The notes under the pieces are model-generated. The model did no database searches. It was not told where the DNA came from and saw only the letters and a program-made list of their open reading frames with translations. A stretch of 64,000 bases of DNA, taken from assembly GCA_017654735.1 (NCBI GenBank), contig JADPYG010000088.1, positions 2,170,001 through 2,234,000 on the forward strand. The letters are read 5' to 3'. Position 1 is the stretch's first letter. Each line of letters opens with the position of its first letter. The DNA comes from Vishniacozyma victoriae. Taxonomy: Eukaryota; Basidiomycota; Tremellomycetes; Tremellales; Bulleribasidiaceae. Position numbers and translations under genes: made by a program. Positions 35,256 to 46,673 of this stretch are shown here, piece after piece.

Positions 35256-35538
35256 GTGTAGATGCATATGCAACATGACTGTATCACTGAGATTGGATGT
35301 TGGCTTGCGTGGAGGCACGTGATGTCGATGATGGCTGTATGTCTGCTTGCCCGCCGGCAGTCTCTCCATTCCACTTATGATCGTGCAGATTACGCAGCCT
35401 GGTCAACAATGTACAACTCTTGACCGAAGCCATACAGACCAGCTTGACAACAGCATTAGAGGTGACGACTTGACCATGAATTGCAAGATTGAATTGGATT
35501 ATGCTGCATGATGCTCGTTATGAATGCTAATATACGAT

Positions 35539-36496
35539 CTATGGTAGCAAGACACCTCCGCTGAACTCCTTCTCAGTGCTCAACCGCAGAGACTCGATCT
35601 TCTCCTTTAATTCCTGATCTCGGAACTGATGGCTCAGGTATGGCAACAGTAGTGTGTGGAATGCTCGATGAGCAGCTGGCGATCCAAATTGGGTAAAGAT
35701 TCCTCCAAACACAGACTCTACTCCCATTCCCTTGATCTTTGCATGCCCAGATTCTGTTCCAGTCTGACTCGTCAGCTACTTGCATAGTACCAAGGGAGAG
35801 AGGTTAGACTCACATTATTTCGATCGAATCGAAGGACATTTCCGATATCCCACTGCCCGCCCACTTCCCGACCTATATTTCCAACATGTCTTAATGCTTC
35901 CAATTTCTCCTCCAAACTTCGACCCCTCAAGAAATCTAGATCCTTCAATTGTGTACTGGTCCCAATGGCTTCGTGAACGAATAGAGCGAGGTAGGAAGCA
36001 ATAGCCCTTCTGCCCAAAAATGATAATCTCGAGTTATGTGGTGTTGACGATGGCTCTGATGCTAGACCTGCACGATCATGTCGAATAGCATGGACGTATC
36101 GGTATGATTTGTGCGTAAGGATCTGAAGGGCGAGGTCGGGGGGAAATTGACGGTTTTCGGGTAATCGAAGTAATTGAGATAAGTATTTCTGTGCGATGGA
36201 TGAGGTTATTGGTGTATCGGGAGAAACGTTGAATGGACGTAGGCGGGGAGTTGTGGGTCGTTGGGGCTGAGACTGGTTAGGTGGGATAGAGACTTCTGGG
36301 CGTGTTTCGACTGCTGCAGCTGCTGCATATTCTCTGTTAGGTCCTGGTTGTTAGCTCAAGCTTCCTCCGTCCGCACGACCCGTGGCCTACCTTCAACCCT
36401 TTGAATCTTTGTTCTAGCACATCGGAAAGACGCTAGAGTCTGCGATCGACTGCCGAGTAAAATACGGACTGAGCTAGATGAAGATGCGGCCGACAT
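35539..36496 (-). CDS. Mitochondrial ribosomal protein with RNase III-like fold (mL57, MRPL15 type)
   Basis: The start MSAASSSSSVRILLGSRSQTLASF (first 20 shown as a basic, Ser-rich presequence; ATG 36494-36496) fits mitochondrial import. After a Pro-rich linker the RNase III-like fold appears: LALQILTHKSYRYVHAIRHD, then NSRLSFLGRRAIASYLALFV. The acidic catalytic residues of RNase III are not evident in the signature helix (FLGRR in place of the E-x2-E/D type), as expected for ribosomal members. The rest reads GRSLEEKLEAL, MGVESVFGGIFTQFGSPAAHRAFHTL, and the end FSGGVLLP. No double-stranded RNA-binding domain follows, which favours mL57 over mL44. Which of the two is a judgement from length. 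Confidence 0.62.
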
Positions 36497-36971
36497 TTTC
36501 GTTAGAGAAGACGTTCAAGTGAGAAATCGATTGAGGAGGGAAGGACGAAAAGCGATCGAGGATACAGGGTGGGACACTAGTGTATCCTTTTAAGTGATCG
36601 AGCTGGATACGCGGGTCGTATCGGTATGTATAGCTTGAGTTATAGGAGTAGTAGAGGTAGGAGTAGGTGAATTCAGAAATCTCGAGAGACTGGTTTAAAC
36701 GAGAATTTCCGACTGTGGCAGTCACAATTTGAGCAAAATGGGATTCATTAGTAAATTGGAAGATGGGTCATTAGGATTGCGATTAGCATTCAATTCCTAA
36801 TGCTGCCAAGTGTTAACATACCGAGCGGAAAACGAATAATTATTCAAAACACCTAATACATTCAATACAACAACCGAGGCAAGCAAAATTCAGAGCCAGC
36901 AACATCTATCCTACTTGCGTTCTTCTGTTTCCTTCTTTTTTTTTCTTTTTTTTTCCCATGCTCATCGTGGC
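36497..36971. other. Intergenic region, mL57 promoter side
   Basis: 475 bp upstream of the mL57-like gene and downstream of zinc-finger/APH gene 2. It contains a T-rich stretch on the plus strand (about 36930-36956). No gene was recognised. Confidence 0.35.
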
Positions 36972-38647
36972 CTACGCAAGAGCAATGCCTCCACCGCCCC
37001 AAGACTTAACAACCTTGAAAGCGTCTCTGATCCCATGACGGATGATGCTGACACCCTCCAAAATAGCCAGTAAGGTAGCATTGGAAATGAACTGGTATCG
37101 AAGCTGCGGTAGCCGTCCGGTAATCTTGGCGTCCTCGAATCTGATTATGTCGTCCAGGTACGGATCTTGAGAATGCCTGTCCATTGCTCGTGCGAGCCAT
37201 CCTGCCTCGTGCTCGTATTCATGCTCGACTGCCTGTGTATGAAGCAAAGTTTCGATACATCGTAATTGATGTAGGCGGGATGCCTTGTATCCTAGACCTC
37301 CGCCGATGAAGCAGTTGAGCCGTTGATGGATCCGACCTTCTTGCACGCAGTCGGCCAGATCCTCTCTCCCGCTCAAGATGTAGCATTCTCGAAGGTACCG
37401 TTCGTCGTTCGACAAAGCGTTGGTGGGGTCCCAAAGAGGTCCTGCTCCCCACATCCACTCTGGTCCTCCAAAGGCTACAGTCTTTGGCATCGTGATAGCT
37501 CTGTATATCAGCATGAGTTGCTCATAAAGAGGAGAGGACTCACCCCTGCCAGTCAATCATTGATGATATCTCTTGATCATCACCAATCATCATGTTGTCC
37601 GAGTGAGAATCCGGGTGCCAGAGGTATGTCCCCTCCTCGTCCAGATCCATACCTTTGTCATTCATTAACCAATCCTTGACTTCCAAATGAGCCAAATACT
37701 CGAATAAAGGTCGATCGCGGTATATGGTACCCGTTCGAATAGCCTTGAGGATGTTATCCAAATTGTGGAAATACATGTCTTTCAAGTTCTGGAAAGGACC
37801 GCCGAAAGAGGGGGAATTGGGCGCTAACCCGACTCTGGTATTGACGACGTTTCCGTTTAGGTTGACACCATCGAAGCTGCCGACTCCGTGGAACTTGCAG
37901 TTCGAGAGCGTAATGGCGTGCTTGGCATAACTTTGGATATGGGCTCGCTTTGAGCTCGGGCGGCAGGTGTTGTCAAGTGGACGACCTTTGACCTTCTCGA
38001 AAAGGGTATATACTACCGGTACATCTATCAGAGTCAGCAGATGTACACTCAATTCAGAGGCTGGGGCTTACTCTTATCCTTCAACAAGAAGGCAGTTCCC
38101 GTTTCATAAAACCTCGGTACAGGTACCCCGATCTTATCCAGAACCTTCAGGGTGATGGCTTCACTCTCGTAGATCCTCTTCAGAATCTCGATAGATGGAC
38201 TAGGACCATCTTGGTAAGGGGTCCTCAAGAGCCATTCTTCTTCATCATCGAATGTGATAGCTACATGGACGTTGTACGCTCCGGCTAGAACCTTGCCGTC
38301 AAGGGGGATAATGACCTCACAAGTATATCCTGGTCGAAGGGCTTCGGCCTTAGCCTTGATGGCCTCGGGATCGAGGTTTTCGAGGAGGTCCATAAGCTAG
38401 ATATGTAAGCATGATTCTTTTGCTGGTAAGATGATGTATGACTCACACTTTTTTTAGGGTGTCTCTCCTTGATGGGTCAGCGCATGCCCTACCCAGTGTA
38501 TATGGAACTTACGAGGTTGGTGTATCGACATCCATGAGCCTTGCTATCATAGTGTCGTCGACACTGAACCTTCCTACACCACCCGCACCAGGCGTGTTCT
38601 CCTACCACAGTCTCCTGGCATCCTCTCACCTCGCATATGACTGGCAT
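36972..38647 (-). CDS. AN1-type zinc finger + APH-fold protein (paralogue 2), catalytic motif kept
   Basis: Exon 1 (ATG 38645-38647, MPVICEVRGCQETVVGEH) encodes a full AN1 pattern, C-x4-C-x10-C-x2-C-x4-C-x2-H-x5-H-x-C, ending RYTNL. A short second exon (ERHPKKS) and then LMDLLENLDPEAIKAKAEAL lead into the kinase fold. Visible parts: EEWLLRTPY (N-lobe), VPVVYTLFEKVKGRPLD (hinge), GGPFQNLKDMYFHNLD, and the catalytic loop HPDSHSDNMMI, which keeps Asp and Asn of the HGD-x4-N motif with Pro for Gly. The DFG-equivalent is SMIDWQG. An intron follows and the C-terminal helical domain has LSGREDLADCVQEGRIHQRLN. This and paralogue 4 are the best candidates in the set for real phosphotransfer. The substrate is unknown. 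The finger exon was missed by any single-ORF reading because it is separated by two introns. Confidence 0.82.
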
Positions 38648-39907
38648 TGATCGATAATGGTCGAACATCTTTATTGTTTATTGTATGACAAGGTGTAGTG
38701 ATGTAGAAGATATATTGATCTAGCAGTTTCGTAGAGATAGAGACGATTGGGGAAGATGTGTAGATGAATGAACAAGGAGAAAAGGATAGGATGAAGAGGT
38801 CGAGGGAAAAGATGATCTGCGAGGGGTTGGGGACATCAGCCTTTCACATGATCAGTATATATACCTACCTCCCTCCACCTCGGTGGCGCCATCCTATACT
38901 TGATGGTAGATACTCCCAACCGCTTCAGCCTTGAAATACCGCACCAAGATTCATTATCTGACATCATGACGATGTAGGCATTGCCGAGTAAAACCTGTGG
39001 TTCACTAAGGGGCCGTTCAAACTCAGACCTTTAGTTTGTGGAGCGGAGACAGTTTAGTAGACAAGGTTGTGTCAGTCCCGTTTCACCGTCGGTGATCATG
39101 ACGAAGTCTGGCCCAGCCGTGGAGGATGACCGAGACGATCAGTGTGATACTCTTCGAGATGGTGGCCGAGTGACTTTGTAGTTACGTCGATTCAGTTTGT
39201 GTGGAGTACCTAGTAATGACTCGACAAGGTTCGATACCTGACGCTTGGCAGTTATGGAGCGAAACGGGTCGCGTCCCATATGTATTCGTGTGTCGTCCGA
39301 AGATTCCCGAAGCCGATTGAGTTCATTGAAAGATCGAACTTGTACGTGCGGTGCCCCTATGTTCGAGTCGATGGGATGACATGTATCCCGTTTCACACTC
39401 TTGGTTCGAGACGGATTTGGTTATTGTGATCGCTGGTGCTGTCGGTACCTAGCTCGAAATTTGTGTACCTAGTTCGAAATCTGAGTGCATACAGCGGTGT
39501 ACTTGCTCCTGAATAGTTCGAACGGCAGACCCGAAAAGTCCTCCACCCATTGACGTCAGATGGATCGAGACCCAATGGGAAGTCCGATAGGTCAAAGGGT
39601 TTCGGTACCCCTTATCTTGTAACCTCCACGTATATCGATGAGTCTGTCCTCGATTCTCGGTCATGTCTGCAGTAGGATCTTCGAAGCATTTGATTGGATC
39701 ACCTCGCACTGCATGAATGGATGTATGGTGGTAGGTGGTATAGACAGTCTGACAGACGCGATGGAAGACGCGACGTGAACCGGCAATTCCCCGGATATAC
39801 CGGTAGATTCAAAGGTGGCATCTAGGGTGTACATCAATCATCTTTTGCTCAATCGCCTAGTGACTTGTCACTTGATATGCATCTCTAGTGTACTACATAC
39901 GTTTATC
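38648..39907. other. Long gene-free region between APH genes 2 and 3
   Basis: 1260 bp with no supported gene. It holds TATATATACC near 38865, a 20-bp imperfect tandem repeat (39445-39484, unit GTACCTAGYTCGAAATYTG), two copies of CCCGTTTCAC (about 39080 and 39385), and many TTCGA/TCGAA words. A GGTTCGATACC at 39228-39238 looks like a tRNA T-loop, but no A box or acceptor stem could be found. Possibly a relic of inserted DNA. Confidence 0.35.
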
Positions 39908-41579
39908 TTATTCATATCCCATCAATTTAAGAAAGTTTGGGACGATCACTTCGCAAGCCACGTTCTCTGGATGCCGATGTCGGAGCTTTCGAAATCGCTC
40001 ATCCAAGCCCATGATGAACTCCAAGTCGGGGTTCGCTGCATGCAGTTCCTTCGCCCACTCAACCCAACCCACCAAGGTGGTCGGCAGATCTTTATCCTCT
40101 CCCTCGAATGCCCTGGTGAGACCTGTGAGCTGCCCGAGGGCTCGCTTCTCGCCGAGGCACGGATCCCAGTGGAGCAGGATATCGGCGAGTCGATGGTATC
40201 GTCTACCCCCGCGAATGCATTCCGCGAGGTCGGATCGCCCAAGATGTTCGTATGCCTCGGAGAGTAGGTCTTCTTCTGGTGTCTGGGAGTTGTCTCCATT
40301 GAGGTAGTCGTCCGTTTCGTATGCCCACTTTGGAGAGGCAAATGCAGCGGCCTTGGTGGTGCTAGCAGTCCTGGAAATATCAGTTTCGTTCATTCAAGCT
40401 ACCAAAACTCACCATTCCCAGTCAATCAAGCCAACTATATTGACTCCATTGGCAAGTATACTGGCGCCCGAGCAATCGGGATGTCGGATATAGAAGGTGT
40501 ATTCCCGTCGACTCAACACTGGGTCCCCCATCACAAGTCGTCGAGCTTCCATGAAAGCCAGATAGTGAAGCAGGGGAGATTTTCGGTAGACCAAGCCTTT
40601 CTTGATCAAACTGATCAATCCGTCGATCCTGTAGACATATCGATCACACAGTGTATGGAAAGGCCCCCCAAAGTATGGCGCATCTTGGTTCTCGGGATAG
40701 CCAGCATTGCGGTGTGGTCCCCACTCGATCTCGCCGTTTTGGCCATTGACGAGACTGCCGATTGCTTCGCAGTGTATATTGGATAGCTGTACCGAAATGC
40801 AGGCGAAGTCAGACGCGAATATCCTCATGTCTTCCTTTTCCATTGTATCATCAGACAGCCCTACCTCAGCGTCTTCGGCGGCCAGTCCCGGCATCTTGTC
40901 ATAGACGATGTATCGACGCAAAGGGTCTACATTGTCAGCGAGGATTGCATTGCTGCCGAGCTATACTCACTCTTTGTCTTTGAGAATTTACCAGCTCCCC
41001 AATCGTATACAACCGGCACGGGTATGCCGTGGCTGTGAAGCAATCTATAAGTGAGCACCTCGCTTTCGGTAGTGTCCTTTAACAAATCGATCGGTCCATC
41101 GCCCCTCTGTGATCTCGATATTCGTGCAAGCCATTCCACTCCATCCTCGAACACGATTTCGACATGGAAATGAAAAGTCCCTGACAGGTTCAATGTGTCC
41201 TCGGGGTTCTGAGGGACGATCAATTTGAACGGTGCGTTGGGCCGGAGCTCTGACACCCGTTTTCCAATGGCTTGCTGATCCAGATCAGCAAGACTTGCCA
41301 CGAGCTGAATAGCTGTCAGCCCAGGTTCCTACATCGCGAGATGCGGACACGACTGTACCTCATTTGCTCTGCCTCTGAGCTTCTGCGTACGCATCAGCGA
41401 TTACATCGGGGAATAATGCGAGGAACTGCACTTACAAGTGTGTAGCCACAAGTATGTGAACGATCGTCGTAATGCTCACGACACAAAGCGTGCCCACATT
41501 CCGGACACAGGGAATCTTCGCCTTGAGCCAGATTGAGACAATCCTCTTTCTGACACGCCTCGGGGACCAACGAAAACAT
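39908..41579 (-). CDS. AN1-type zinc finger + APH-fold protein (paralogue 3)
   Basis: Exon 1 (ATG 41577-41579, MFSLVPEACQKEDCLNLAQG) encodes an exact AN1 pattern, with DSLCPECGHALCREHYDD then SHTC, and ends at YTL. Exon 2 is KLRGRANE (eight residues), exon 3 starts LVASLADLDQQAIGKRVSEL. This is the same three-step plan as paralogues 1, 2 and 4. Kinase-fold parts: VEWLARISRS, VPVVYDWGAGKFSKTK, RYIVYDKMPG, GGPFHTLCDRYVYRIDGL, YIRHPDCSGASIL (catalytic Asp kept, Asn replaced by Ser), GLIDWEW. The C-terminal part is SEAYEHLGRSDLAECIRGGRRYHRL. Stop after LMGYE at 39908. It is head to head with a small Cys protein gene at 42442 across 862 bp. Function unknown. Confidence 0.82.
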
Positions 41580-42441
41580 GCTGCAGGAAGTCTGTAATAT
41601 GTGTGGATGTGGGTGTGGGTATAACCGAATAAGGTGGAACTTGATAGATCGTGAAAAAAACAACCGAAAGTCGAAAGTACAGAGCTTTCGATGATCTGAC
41701 AAGCTTGCATTGTTTGGTCGTTATATATCAATACCTGAGCTGCACCGCCGCAAGACGGAAATAGCGTCCCGTGGGAGAAACCCAGAATATGGAGCAAACT
41801 TTGTCGGAGACATTTGAGTTCAAATCCCCAAGATCCGCCTTCCCGCAGTCATGAAGGTCTGCCAAGCAGCCAACAAGTTTGTGGGTCTGTCGGTCTCCTT
41901 GACGCAAATGAGCTACTCGGATCTGATACAGCCCATCGTGCGATCTCGACGGCGTCACCGCTTTAAACAGAGTTTCACACTTTGCTGTCCCAGATCCTGC
42001 CTAAAGCTTCCGTGTCCCAACTCATGGGCTTCTGCGGGACGACAGAATCATTACCATGTTTGTGACCAACCAAAGACCGCTGTGAATCCTGCTTGACAGA
42101 CTGTGAGGAGGTGAGAGGAATGTTTCGCCGCTCCTTAAGGTTCAATCGCGGGTGCCAGACAAGCTGTTGCTTCGACTGCGGGACGGGCTTAAGTGAGATC
42201 TGATAACACAACACAGAAGGGTGTCCCCAAAAAGTGCCAGCCGGGCAGCGACCAGTATATCTATATAAATGGGCTGATTGGTCTCGTATCCAGACTCATA
42301 CCCACTACCCTTCTTCCACTTCTCACATCCCTGTTCTCACTACTACACTAGTACTACTCAGCTTTGAGCGGTCTTACTCATTTCAACTTTCTATTTTCTT
42401 CAACACAGTGAGTATAAGCCTTCCTTCATCGCTAAAGTCAG
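41580..42441. promoter_or_regulatory. Divergent intergenic region of APH gene 3 and a small Cys gene
   Basis: 862 bp. For the minus-strand gene there is CGTCCCGTG at 41765-41773 and TTATATATCAA near 41720. For the plus-strand gene there is GTATATCTATATAAAT near 42256 and a likely 5'-UTR intron (GTGAGT at 42410 to CAG at 42441). GCGGGACGGG at about 42178 resembles the same box reversed. An 81-codon ORF at 41851-42096 has no support. Confidence 0.42.
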
Positions 42442-42723
42442 ATGGGAACCTGTATCGTACAAGGATGTAAGAACAGTGCCACTTCAAGCGTCGAGTATTG
42501 TAAGAACCGTATGTCATCAGACCGAACCCTCAAAATCATCTCGATGCTTACCTCTGCAGACACCGCCTGGCCCACCAAGTTCAGACAGTTGTTCAGGCTC
42601 ACACAAAAGTGAGGCTCTAATCCCCTGTAATGGACTTGACTGACATACAGGATGATCTCTTCAAAGGTTGGCACTTTCGGAGGGCTCGATGACGATGTAG
42701 AGGATTCTCACAACGACATGTAG
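42442..42723 (+). CDS. Small Cys protein, half AN1 finger
   Basis: A protein of about 62 residues in three exons. Exon 1 gives MGTCIVQGCKNSATSSVEYC, then KN with the next His codon split by the intron. The spacing C-x4-C-x10-C-x2-H equals the first half of the AN1 finger of the neighbouring genes. Exon 2 (TAWPTKFRQLFRLTQK) is basic, exon 3 (MISSKVGTFGG to SHNDM) ends with TAG 42721-42723. Both introns have GT..CAG ends and CTTAC/CTGAC branch points. It lies between APH genes 3 and 4 on the opposite strand. It looks like a shortened finger gene born from the family, or a partner of it. Function unknown. Confidence 0.52.
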
Positions 42724-42821
42724 ATTTGTAGGAGCCAGCATGGATGCATGCCAAACATGACGGATCGCGTAAGGGACCAATTATGCTACCAAGAGTGGGC
42801 AACAGCTCTGTCCCTCGGGTC

Positions 42822-44453
42822 CTAGTTCTTCCCCAGAACCTTCCGGCACCTTCTCCACAAGTGCCTCATCGCTCGTTGGGAAGTATATACTATCCTGCTT
42901 CGTGATTTAACTTCTAGCTGTCGCTGATTCAGCTCCTTGACCAGTGCTATACCCTCATCTCCCTCGTACTTTTTCTCTGTCACAATCTCCCACTGCTTGA
43001 AAGAAGTCATCGCCTCGAAGGTCGACCCTGGATCGACGATTGATTTCATTGAGTGGCGGTGTGACAAGAATTCTTTAGCGCTCCATGGAAAGTACATATT
43101 GTGGCCAAAGAAACCATCGAGCAGCTGGTGAACTCGAGCAATTCTGACACAGTGAGCCAGATCCGCTCGTCCCTGTCGCTCATAGGCTTCGATTAACTTG
43201 ATCTCCTTCGGAGAAAGTGTCATATCCCCTTCCCAGAAGTGTTCCGGTTGGGCCCACCTAGGCCCACCAAACGCGTGGACCTTGCAAGTGGTGCCCGCCC
43301 TAGCGAAGGTGAGCAAATGGTACATCGGACTCGCAAGTGGACTTACCATTCCCAATCCAGGAGGGCGGATACCGCACCAGACTCGCTGATGAGTATGTTG
43401 TCGGGAGTCCCATCTGGATGTTTGAGGTAGAACTCTGATTCATCCTCCTTTAAAGCTGCGCAGCCTAGGATGAGATCTCTGACCTCGAGATGAGCTAGAT
43501 AGGCCCGGTATGCACCGTACCGAAACAACGTGCCAGCTTTAATTGCGGACATGTTGGCCTCGATCTGGTATAAATATCGTTCTCGTGTTGACTTGAAAGG
43601 TCCACCGAGGTGATTGCAACCCGGTGCGCTACTTTCTCGGGTGTCGACCATTTTACCGACCGTGATGGCACCTGCATCATCCAAACAGAGACCTCCAACA
43701 GCCGGGAATGTGACGGCCGAGATCTTGATCGCTTCTGCTGCATAAGTGTCGATGAAGCGATCCAGTTGTTCCGGCGAAAGGTCGTCTAGATCATGGGCTA
43801 GAGAACCGGGCAGTTTTTCATACACCATGTGAGAGAAGCATGGATCTGATCGTCAGCCAACGACAGTATTGTTGCTCACCTGCACTTTTGGATATAGTTC
43901 CAAAACCCCAGCTACAGACCTCGGGAACGAGTACTCCAGCCGCCCGTAGAGCTTTGTAGGTGAGGACCTCACTAGTGCGGATACGTTCCACCATGTCGGC
44001 AGGTTCGGGTTTGTCGCTAAAGCTGGGAATACGGAGAAGCCACTCTTTCCCTCCCTCGAACTTTATGGGTAGGTGGATGTTGATACCGCCATCATCGCGT
44101 CGATCAGACACGTCTCCTAGACGTTTCTCCACGGTGAAGTTTACTCCTGGCTCCAATGCTAGAATTTCCTTGTTTAATTTCTCGACATCCAGATCGGCTA
44201 TAGTCTCCGAGGCCTGATTGTCAGACTTATCATGAACAAACCTACCTCTTGGTACCATTCTGGCTGTATTGTCAACTCCTTCTCAATCGATTGGGCGAGC
44301 ACTTACTTGTCCTTGATACCGACACCAATGCCGGCGACGATCAAAGTGGGTACGACAGAGGTAGCGTCGACAAATGTTGCAAAAGCAATCTTCTCCCCGA
44401 GCAATAGCTGAGCAGCCTTTGATATGACAGGGCGAATCGTATTGAAACATCAT
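42822..44453 (-). CDS. AN1-type zinc finger + APH-fold protein (paralogue 4), catalytic motif kept
   Basis: Exon 1 (first ATG 44451-44453, a second in frame follows) reads MMFQYDSPCHIKGCSAIARG and continues to an exact AN1 pattern, with FCNICRRYLCRTHFD and HWC. Exon 2 is PEWYQE, exon 3 starts ASETIADLDVEKLNKEI. The kinase fold has EWLLRIPSF, VPEVCSWGFGTISK, HMVYEKLPGSLAHDLD, GGPFKSTRERYLYQIEAN and the catalytic loop KHPDGTPDNILI, with Asp and Asn in place. The DFG-equivalent is ALLDWEW. The C-terminal part includes LIEAYERQGRADLAHCVRIARVHQLLD. Stop after VLGKN at 42822. CGTCCCGTG lies at 44575-44583, about 120 bp upstream, and TTATATATG between them. Confidence 0.82.
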
Positions 44454-44574
44454 GGAGAGTGTATTCGATTTTTCAACAAGTGAAAGAAGAGTATTGTCAT
44501 TAAATCTCTGGATGTCATCTTCTTATATATGTTAGCGGTCAGACCTAGAGCTGAAACTTCTTTGCGTCCCGTGG

Positions 44575-44583
44575 TCTTATTTC
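44575..44583. promoter_or_regulatory. CGTCCCGTG box upstream of APH gene 4
   Basis: Same 9-mer as at 10005-10013 and 41765-41773, each 120-190 bp before an AN1/APH start codon with a TATA-like run between box and gene. Read on the coding strand it is CACGGGACG. It is a candidate shared control site; no known factor is assigned. Confidence 0.4.
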
Positions 44584-44683
44584 GACTCGAAAGACAACTT
44601 TAAACCTGGACCATCCCATGAACTCATCACCTCGATTGACACCTTGTATCGAGTTAAATTCTGGTTATATGCATGCATGCCAT

Positions 44684-46673
44684 TCATGACCAATCGCATA
44701 AGGCAGCGACCCATTTGGCCATGTTGACTCGTTTAGTATCGTTCAACAAGATGAAGGGGTGTTGTAGTAATTCTCGTGGATACGGCCTTTCCGTTCCACT
44801 CCTGATCAGGCTGCCATTGTTAGCTCAAGTACAAGACAGGGCGGACGACTTACCATTTATCCATGAAATCCTTAATTCCCTCGGACCAGACGCGTCCAAT
44901 CTCGGGATCGTCCTTCATCGAGGGTACCGGTGCCGTGACGATATATGATAGTAGTTCAATAGGTGCGACGTATGCGGATTCTCCTTCTGGCGGGAACGGG
45001 AAGCGTAGATGGGCGATCTCGTGGAGTGATAGACCGAGGGACCAGACATCTGCTTTAATCGAATAGTGTTGGCCCTGTATTCGTTCGGGCTATACGGTCA
45101 GTACATCTGCCACGTCGCTCTGCGCAGGCTTACCGCCATATAGTAGCTCGTCCCCGTAAACGTCCCCGCCATCGAATCAATCAACTCCCCACTAACTCCG
45201 AAATCACACAGTTTAATGACCCCATCCCTCGTGACGACGATATTCGAAGGTTTGATATCCCGATGAATAATCCTCCTCTGATGTAGATAATCAAGTCCCT
45301 TTAACACAGAACTCGCAATCCGCCCGAGGACATGTTCCGAACACCTCATATCCTTCTTCTTCATCTTGCCTAGTAAATTGTCGAGCGATCCGGCTTCGCA
45401 GTATTCCATTAGGATACCTATTTGGGTATCTCGATCTGCTAGGAATGAACCAAAGTGTTGGACTATGTAGGGTGAATCGCAAAGGTTTAGGATTTCGAGT
45501 TCGATTAGGAGTTGTTTGTGCATCTGAGGGTTTGCTGTTCGTGCAATCACCTGTATATCAGCGGAGTACGAAATCCATGAATATGAGACCTACCTTCTTT
45601 GCCATGATTTTGCCCTGCTTGTCCTTGACCAAGTCGACGGACCCTCCTGCTCCTTCACCAAGACGCCTAATGAGCGTCAGGTCGGCCGGATTGATGATCG
45701 GGATGCCTTGATTCGCTTCATCGTCCGAGTAATGACTATACACGCTCCCATGCCCATCCGCCGAGTCTGGTCCGGCACTACCAATCTGACCAGCCTCTTG
45801 CGAGATTGTCAGATTCTGTAACGCCGTCAAATCATCAGGTTGAGGCGTCGCGACTCCACTACTCCTCCTACTATTTGCTGCCGAGTTTGTGCGAGAGCTA
45901 GCCCTTGATCGTGATGAGCCCGAGTGGGATTGTTGAGGTGTAGGATCGAATCTTGATCTATTCGCTAGTGCTTGTCGAATATCGTGTGTCATTGCCGACA
46001 TCCTGTCCCCCGAGTCGCCTAATCCATTGTTGATTCTTCCATATCCATAGCTTGATTCTCCATCATCCCCTCCTCTTGCCAATATAGTCGGGTTCCTATC
46101 CTCGGCATCACCTGCCATTGGAGTTCTCAAATCCGCGAAATCATCTTCATCCGGATACCCATGTGTGCTGGAGAATCCACTTCCACCAGATACTGCATGG
46201 CCAGCTTGTAAGCCCGGAATAGCGAGTTTGAGAGATGGGGTCAAAGAGCGTGAAGGGGTTTGAGAAGCGGAAGGCGCATTGAGTAAAGGAGGCCTTCGAG
46301 ATGGGATTGATGGTACGGACATTGGTGATGGGGTGAATGATGGTGTTGGAGTTGGAGCGGGGCTTGAGAAGCCAGAAAGGGAGAGTTTGGGTTTAACACC
46401 GCCCGTAGCTGATTTCGGTCGAGGGTTGAGCGCTAGTGATGGTAGCGAATTTGAAGGGATTTGCCAACCGCCTTCATTGGCTTGATCAACGTGTATCCCA
46501 GCTGCCATTAGCTTAGCTCAGCTATGATACGCGAAGAGGAAGGACTTACGGACATTGCCAGAGGGTATACTGAGTTTGGGAGGAGGTAGACCAGATCCAC
46601 TGCCGCTCGAGCCCGTCTTTGTCGGTAAAGGTCGAGCGCCTCCAGGTCGTCTAGGCGGCGTAGGCGCCGACAT
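44684..46673 (-). CDS. MKK2: MAP kinase kinase of the cell wall integrity pathway (Mkk1/Mkk2 type)
   Basis: Dual-specificity kinase acting between a Bck1-type MAPKKK and the Mpk1 MAPK. The start is [17 protein letters not shown] (ATG 46671-46673), then a long Ser/Pro-rich regulatory N-terminus. The kinase domain begins [18 protein letters not shown] with AKK as the ATP-binding Lys region. Further motifs: [27 protein letters not shown] (catalytic loop), [30 protein letters not shown] (given in parts: DFG, then Ser/Thr activation sites in S-M-A-G-T-F-T). Substrate-side motif is [14 protein letters not shown]. The stop follows AALCDWS at 44684-44686. The activation segment and the [20 protein letters not shown] block favour Mkk1/2 over Pbs2 and Ste7. 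Complete. Confidence 0.88.

Noticed and set aside
39228..39238. tRNA gene suggested by GGTTCGATACC
   Set aside because: No A box at the right distance and no pairing acceptor stems could be found around it.
41851..42096. 81-codon ORF between APH gene 3 and the small Cys gene
   Set aside because: No domain, no splice context, and it lies in a region that must hold two promoters.
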